Assembly: GCA_902464635.1 (NCBI GenBank)
Contig: CABQKC010000042.1
Location: forward strand, 1-9,755
Length of the DNA stretch: 9,755 bases
Reading direction: 5' to 3'
Origin: an uncultured Caryophanales bacterium
Lineage (GTDB): Bacteria; Bacillota_I; Bacilli_A; RFN20; CAG-826
Shown: positions 6,061-9,755 of the stretch, piece after piece
Layout: every line of letters begins with the position of its first letter
How positions within the stretch are numbered: the first letter of the stretch is position 1
Made by a program: the position numbers and the translations under genes
Notes under the pieces: model-generated
What the model was told of the DNA's origin: nothing
Seen by the model: the letters and a program-made list of their open reading frames with translations, nothing else
Database searches by the model: none

Positions 6061-6674
6061 GAAGTAGAAGGAAGAAGTGGGCCCTCCCCTTCATAAATGA
6101 AAATAAAGATATATTTATCGAAGATTTTGCTTCTAATGAAGACTTTTTCACTTCCCCTTTGTATCTAGAAATTGGAACAGGTAAGGGAGATTTTATACTT
6201 AATATGTCGTTTATCCAAAAAGGGCATTATATAGGTATAGAAAAAGATCTTTCCATCGCTGCAATTGCAGGTAGGAAGGTAAAAGAAAATAACAACAAGG
6301 ATATCAAGCTTATCAATGATGATTTTGATAATGTATTTGAAGAACTATCTAAATATAAATTCGATGCGATATATCTAAATTTCTCTGACCCTTGGCCAAA
6401 ACTAAAGCACCATAAAAGAAGGCTCACGTATGCTTCTAGGTTATCTAATATGTCTTCTTTATTGAATAAGGATGGCAAGATATATATAAAAACTGACAAT
6501 GCAGACTTATTTAGCTTTACATTAGAGCAAATCCCATCTACTGATTTGGCTATATTAAGTGAAGACAATGACTATAAATTGCTTGATAATGATGTCGAGA
6601 CCGAATATGAAAAGCAATTTAGGAGTCTAGGCATCCCAATACATAGACTTATATTGATAAAGAAAGGAAATTGA
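6057..6674 (+). CDS. trmB: tRNA (guanine-N7-)-methyltransferase
   Basis: Makes m7G46 in the tRNA variable loop using S-adenosylmethionine. The 205 residues match the family length. Motifs: MRSRRKKWA at the start (family pattern MRxRxKxWA), the SAM loop LEIGTGKG (37-44), acidic E62 after the second strand, the signature NFSDPWPK (108-115) followed by HHKRRLT (118-124), TDN (146-148), and TEYEKQF (182-188) near the C-terminus. The start is GTG 6057, overlapping the pepV stop as GTGA. The conserved N-terminal motif shows this start is right, although the Shine-Dalgarno is weak, which points to translational coupling. The next gene begins 1 nt after the stop. Confidence 0.95.
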   Translation: MRSRRKKWALPFINENKDIFIEDFASNEDFFTSPLYLEIGTGKGDFILNMSFIQKGHYIGIEKDLSIAAIAGRKVKENNNKDIKLINDDFDNVFEELSKYKFDAIYLNFSDPWPKLKHHKRRLTYASRLSNMSSLLNKDGKIYIKTDNADLFSFTLEQIPSTDLAILSEDNDYKLLDNDVETEYEKQFRSLGIPIHRLILIKKGN

Positions 6675-6675
6675 T

Positions 6676-7257
6676 ATGTACCATATTTATTCATTTACCC
6701 ATAATAATTCAAAAGTAGTCTCCTTAGTAATTGAAGCTGATGTAGTTCCTAATAAGATTGAATCTATTGATGGGGTTAGCTATCTAACTAGGGACAATAA
6801 ATTAATCGGAGTCAATTTCTTTGATAAGAATTTATCTATTAAGGATTCTGGATTAGAAAAATTCCCATCTAAGGAGTTAATTGATGAGATTAATGCCTAT
6901 CTAGTCAATAAAGGATTCCCTAAACTAGATTATGTATCTACTTCTGGATTTATCGTTATGGAAGTAAGCAAAATCGAAGAACATCCATTGAATGCCAAAT
7001 TAGATATAGTTAGTTTAAAAGATTTAAACAAAGAATATTCTACAGTCACTAGATATAAAAATATCAAAGTAGGTGACCATGTAGTGGCTACTCTAAATGG
7101 CGCAAGTAGGCTAAATTGTTCCTTATTTGTTTCTAGGATAGAAAGAAATATCCCAATAGATGTCGAATTGAATTCTCCTTTTGATTTAGGGTTAGGAGAA
7201 GATTACAAAAATGCCTATATTAGTCAATTGCCTATAGGGTCAGATATATTTAGATAA
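6676..7257 (+). CDS. ytpR: YtpR-family tRNA-binding domain protein
   Basis: A 193-residue protein with an N-terminal DUF4479-like region (about 1-85) and a C-terminal EMAPII/Trbp111-type tRNA-binding OB domain (about 91-189). The latter is recognised by FIVMEVSKIEEHPLNAKL, the spaced KVGDHVVATLNGA (131-143) and a final LPIGSDIF. The same OB domain is found at the N-terminus of bacterial PheT; YtpR is the free-standing form. Its exact role is not established. Residues after HP differ from the common HPNADKL pattern (HPLNAKL). The start is supported by AAAGGA (6663-6668) at 7 nt. It directly follows trmB, a pairing common in Firmicutes and consistent with a tRNA-related role. Confidence 0.85.
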   Translation: MYHIYSFTHNNSKVVSLVIEADVVPNKIESIDGVSYLTRDNKLIGVNFFDKNLSIKDSGLEKFPSKELIDEINAYLVNKGFPKLDYVSTSGFIVMEVSKIEEHPLNAKLDIVSLKDLNKEYSTVTRYKNIKVGDHVVATLNGASRLNCSLFVSRIERNIPIDVELNSPFDLGLGEDYKNAYISQLPIGSDIFR

Positions 7258-7268
7258 AGGGTTTATTT

Positions 7269-8375
7269 ATGGAAGAAATAGCAGAAATCACATTAAAAGA
7301 GCAAGGGAAGATCTCTAGGATTACCGACAAGACATTCAAACTTGATCCAAGGATTGGGGAAGGATTTTATAGTGCCTCTTATTTCCTTAAATCAAGGAAG
7401 ATTGTTAAGGAAAACGTTCCTAACCATATAGTCACCGAGCAATGGTTCCAACGCGATGACGACATCATGGTTTGTGGATTAGATGAATGTATTGCTTTAG
7501 TCAAGAAATTCGCAGTTAATCCAGAACAATTAGAAATATTAGCCCTTAATGATGGGGACTTAATCTCTAAAAATGAACCCGTATTAAAAATAACTGGCAA
7601 ATATGAAGATTTTGGATTTTTAGAATCCTTAATCGATGGGATATTAGCTAGAAGAAGTAGCGTTGCGACTAATACGATGAGGACGGTACGCGCCTTAAGA
7701 GGAAAAGCGACTTTTTCAATGGCGGATAGGCAAGATGACTATTTAACCCAGGCAGGGGATGGCTATGCAACTTATGTTGGGGGAATAAAGGCTTTTTCGA
7801 CTGATGCGCAAGGTAGCTGGGTAAATAAAAAAGGAATGGGAACCATGCCACATGCCTTAATCCAAATATGTGGGGGAGATGTCATTAAGGCCGCTAGCTT
7901 ATATGCAAAAACCTTCCCAAATGAAAAAGTAACTGCATTAATTGACTATAATAACAATGTTACAGTCGATGCGATTAAGTTAGCTAAGGCTCTTGGACAT
8001 AAACTAAATGCCATTAGAGTTGATACATCTAAAGCCTTGATTGACCATTATTTTGATGATAAGGATACGACTGGATTTGATCCGCATGGGGTTTGCAAGC
8101 AACTTATCTATGCCTTAAGGAATGAATTAGATAAGAATGGATTCGAATATGTAAAGATAGTCGTTTCCAGCGGATTTGCCCCAGAAAAGATTGATGAATG
8201 GACTAAAGAGAATGTTCCTGTTGATATGTATGGGGTTGGCACTTATCTATGTAGGAATACCACCTGTGGATTCACTGGGGATTTAGTTGAATTAGACGGC
8301 AAGCCTGAGGCCAAAGAAGGAAGACATAATATCCCTTCAACTAGGTTAATAAAAGTAGATTTATCATCCTTATAA
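7269..8375 (+). CDS. Nicotinate phosphoribosyltransferase (short form)
   Basis: Converts nicotinate and PRPP to nicotinate mononucleotide with ATP hydrolysis, the entry step of niacin salvage to NAD. The 368 residues fit the shorter NAPRTase subgroup. Visible motifs: MADRQDD (151-157) followed by GDGYATYVGG (163-172), GTMPHA (191-196) with H195 at the position of the autophosphorylated histidine, ALIDYNNN (223-230), RVDTS (250-254), VVSSGF (298-303) and GVGTY (322-326) in the phosphoribosyl-binding face, and a closing DLVELDGKPEAKEGR. Quinolinate phosphoribosyltransferase is excluded by length and by these motifs. The symbol pncB is often used for this activity, but short forms are named inconsistently, so none is given. 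AAAGG (7256-7260) precedes the start, 11 nt after ytpR. It is the last gene of the operon, before a strong terminator. Confidence 0.9.
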   Translation: MEEIAEITLKEQGKISRITDKTFKLDPRIGEGFYSASYFLKSRKIVKENVPNHIVTEQWFQRDDDIMVCGLDECIALVKKFAVNPEQLEILALNDGDLISKNEPVLKITGKYEDFGFLESLIDGILARRSSVATNTMRTVRALRGKATFSMADRQDDYLTQAGDGYATYVGGIKAFSTDAQGSWVNKKGMGTMPHALIQICGGDVIKAASLYAKTFPNEKVTALIDYNNNVTVDAIKLAKALGHKLNAIRVDTSKALIDHYFDDKDTTGFDPHGVCKQLIYALRNELDKNGFEYVKIVVSSGFAPEKIDEWTKENVPVDMYGVGTYLCRNTTCGFTGDLVELDGKPEAKEGRHNIPSTRLIKVDLSSL

Positions 8376-8391
8376 TATATATAGGATATAA

Positions 8392-8419
8392 AGGAAGGAA
8401 AAAATGCCTTCCTTTTTAT
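8392..8419 (+). terminator. Rho-independent terminator of the coaX operon
   Basis: AAAGGAAGG (8392-8400) pairs perfectly with CCTTCCTTT (8409-8417) across an 8-nt loop, ending in T5. It lies 17 nt after the NAPRTase stop. Confidence 0.9.
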
Positions 8420-8459
8420 TTGCCTTTTATTATAGAATATATTCGTCAAGGGGAAATTA

Positions 8460-8505
8460 TTTACAAATTTAGGAAAATTTTTACATTTATTTTCATTTAT
8501 TTACA
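8460..8505 (+). repeat. Three TTTACA direct repeats at exact 20-bp spacing upstream of the LacI-family gene
   Basis: TTTACA starts at 8460, 8480 and 8500, always preceded by T or AT. The 20-bp period, close to two helical turns, places all three on one face of the DNA. The last copy ends 2 nt before a TATAAT. They could be an operator array or cooperative regulator sites, or chance in AT-rich DNA. Confidence 0.5.
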
Positions 8506-8507
8506 TC

Positions 8508-8513
8508 TATAAT
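8508..8513 (+). promoter_or_regulatory. Candidate -10 box for the LacI-family gene
   Basis: Perfect TATAAT. At 17-nt spacing the -35 position is only ATTTAT; the nearest TTTACA (8480-8485) is 22 nt away, too far. A start near 8520 would put the transcript's 5' end inside the Shine-Dalgarno (GAGGAGG, 8518-8524). Confidence 0.4.
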
Positions 8514-8534
8514 GATAGAGGAGGAAATAGAAAC

Positions 8535-9539
8535 ATGGACAATTTAAAAGATAGAGTAACTATATATCAAGTAGCCCAGGCCGCTGGAGTATCTTTAGCA
8601 ACTGTATCAAGAGTTATAAATAAACAAGGTTCAGTTACCGATAAGACTAGGGAAAAAGTAGAAAAGACAATTGCCGCCTTAGGTTATAAGCCTTCTGGAT
8701 TAGCCCAGGCTTTGGCTACAAATAGGACTACATCCATTGGTGTTATTATTCCTAGTGCGAATTATGTCTATATTGCCAATGTATTAAACGGAATTACCGC
8801 TGTAGCGAAAGAAAAAGGCTATGTATTGACTCTTTTCTCTACATCACATTCTAGGGAAGAAGCCTTATCAATGATCGAGAAGGTAATTACCCAACACGTA
8901 GATGGAGCGATTATATTTGATGACCAATTAGGTGCCGAAGATATCAATACCATTGCTTCATATAATGTCCCAAGCATTGTAATCGATGCCAAAGTAAGTG
9001 GAGATAAAGTAGGGGACATCCTTCTTGATTATGATGAATGCGTCACTAAGTTAGTAAAAGAATATTATAAACGTGGAGGGGATAAGGAAATGACTTTCCT
9101 CCATGTCCATAATGCCGGTAGATTACTTGCTAGATGCGAGAAGAATTTTGTAAAAGCTAGTGAAGAACTTGGAAAAACTTACAAAGTTTTCAATTGCGAT
9201 GATTCCTATGCTAGGACTTATGCGGATTTCATACAGTATTTCAAGACCCATAAAGGCGGATATTTCCTTTGTTACCGCGATTCTATCGCTGCGGCTGTTA
9301 TGAATGCTGCAACCGATTCAGGACTTAATGTCCCAAGCGAAGTCGAAGTTGTCTCTATCGTAGGTACTAAATATGCTTCGATTGTTAGACCTACATTATC
9401 ATCCTTCCATATCGATATGTCTGAAGTTGGTAAAAGGGCAATGTATATGCTTACCGACTTAATGAACCGTGACTTAATCGAAAAGACATCCAAATTCGAT
9501 GCCCAGTTTGTTAAAGGTTCATCTACCAAATTAGATTAA
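8535..9539 (+). CDS. LacI/GalR-family transcriptional regulator, CcpA-like
   Basis: A 334-residue full-length repressor-type regulator. Residues 8-28 form the LacI helix-turn-helix (VTIYQVAQAAGVSLATVSRVIN). Residues 50-62 hold YKPSGLAQALA, the hinge-helix region, and about 66-330 form the periplasmic-binding-protein-like effector domain (SIGVIIPS…HVDGAIIF…VPSIVID…CYRDSIAAAVM…VRPTLSSFHIDMSEVGKRA). The HTH and hinge are closest in feel to CcpA and maltose/galactose repressors. The effector domain departs from CcpA: the usual GFD after the third crossover reads IVGTKYASIV, so the ligand cannot be predicted. The start is supported by GAGGAGG at 8518-8524, 10 nt before ATG. It is monocistronic, between two terminators. 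The TTTACA repeats upstream may be its own operator (inference); no cre-like palindrome was found near it. Confidence 0.9.
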   Translation: MDNLKDRVTIYQVAQAAGVSLATVSRVINKQGSVTDKTREKVEKTIAALGYKPSGLAQALATNRTTSIGVIIPSANYVYIANVLNGITAVAKEKGYVLTLFSTSHSREEALSMIEKVITQHVDGAIIFDDQLGAEDINTIASYNVPSIVIDAKVSGDKVGDILLDYDECVTKLVKEYYKRGGDKEMTFLHVHNAGRLLARCEKNFVKASEELGKTYKVFNCDDSYARTYADFIQYFKTHKGGYFLCYRDSIAAAVMNAATDSGLNVPSEVEVVSIVGTKYASIVRPTLSSFHIDMSEVGKRAMYMLTDLMNRDLIEKTSKFDAQFVKGSSTKLD

Positions 9540-9553
9540 TAATTTTTTAAATT

Positions 9554-9593
9554 AGAAATCTCTCAACCTAAAAATAAAGGGATTTCTTTTTTT
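9554..9593 (+). terminator. Rho-independent terminator after the LacI-family gene
   Basis: AGAAATCTCT (9554-9563) pairs with AGGGATTTCT (9578-9587), a 10-bp stem with one G-U pair and a 14-nt loop, followed by further T to 9593. Confidence 0.8.
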
Positions 9594-9666
9594 GTTATCC
9601 CCATCAAAAGCCAACTTTTGCTAATTAGATAAAAATAAGTGACATTTTCAGGAAGTATCCAGAATG

Positions 9667-9702
9667 TTGTGTAAATGCCTTTCTTGAAGGCATTTAGCAC
9701 AA
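9667..9702 (+). repeat. Strong imperfect inverted repeat
   Basis: TTGTGT-AAATGCCTT pairs with AAGGCATTT-(A)-GCACAA around a TCTTG loop, giving 15 base pairs including one G-U and one bulged A. No T-run follows, so it is not a simple terminator. It may be part of a leader, an operator or the end of a mobile element. Confidence 0.55.
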
Positions 9703-9716
9703 GACCCCTAGGGGTC
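9703..9716 (+). repeat. GC-rich 14-bp perfect palindrome
   Basis: GACCCCTAGGGGTC follows the previous hairpin directly. As RNA it can fold as GACCC/GGGTC with a CTAG loop. It contains the only purine-rich stretch (AGGGG) near the possible ATG at 9723, so folding would hide that site. Confidence 0.55.
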
Positions 9717-9722
9717 GCGCGG

Positions 9723-9755
9723 ATGAAAAAAGGCAGGATTCCTAGTAAGATTAGT
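9723..9755 (+). CDS. Possible start of a further gene, running off the window
   Basis: ATG 9723 opens an 11-codon frame (MKKGRIPSKIS) to the window end. A poor Shine-Dalgarno candidate, AGGGG, lies 8 nt upstream inside the palindrome. Too short to identify; listed as a possibility because two strong hairpins lie just upstream. Confidence 0.25.
   Translation, partial: MKKGRIPSKIS

Noticed and set aside
6050..6680. UGA read as Trp (Mycoplasma code)
   Set aside because: pepV and trmB both end properly at TGA at the expected family length, and Trp residues use TGG.
7669..7851. Minus-strand frames opposite NAPRTase and other genes
   Set aside because: All lie antisense to well-supported genes, lack ribosome sites and have no family resemblance.

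Overview
The window is AT-rich and all recognisable genes lie on the + strand. Arg is mostly AGA/AGG, and UGA is used as a stop (pepV and trmB both end in TGA), so this is the standard bacterial code, not the Mycoplasma code. Gene families (type III pantothenate kinase, ECF transporter S component, PepV, YtpR, CcpA-like LacI regulator) and gene order suggest a low-GC Firmicute or a Bacilli/Erysipelotrichia/Mollicutes-related gut lineage. This placement is inference from gene content only.

Layout. (1) 1-572: a NarL/FixJ response regulator that lacks the first part of its receiver domain. An in-frame stop precedes it, so the window edge alone does not explain the loss. (2) 573-933: intergenic, with weak hairpins and an orphan perfect Shine-Dalgarno. 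(3) 934-2889: a 651-residue lipoprotein with three Cys/His-rich CxxC units, an MBG-like domain and an unrecognised C-terminal half, followed by a rho-independent terminator. (4) 2978-3071: a compact three-hairpin RNA ending in a strong terminator, matching no family I know. (5) 3209-8375: a six-gene operon (coaX, ECF S component, pepV, trmB, ytpR, nicotinate phosphoribosyltransferase) with gaps of -4 to 12 nt, closed by a terminator. (6) 8535-9539: a LacI/GalR regulator with its own promoter region and terminator. (7) 9594-9755: a strong imperfect hairpin, a GC-rich 14-bp palindrome and possibly the start of another gene running off the window.

How it fits together. The operon joins salvage of two cofactor precursors, pantothenate toward CoA (CoaX) and nicotinate toward NAD (NAPRTase). 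It also carries a vitamin-type membrane uptake component, a cytosolic dipeptidase and two tRNA-related proteins. The ECF protein probably imports pantothenate or niacin; the sequence does not decide which. Most of the window is housekeeping. The least explained parts are the three-hairpin RNA and RBS-adjacent hairpin before coaX, the 20-bp-spaced TTTACA repeats before the LacI gene, the truncated regulator and the Cys/His-rich lipoprotein. I see no CRISPR array, rRNA, tRNA or complete mobile element.
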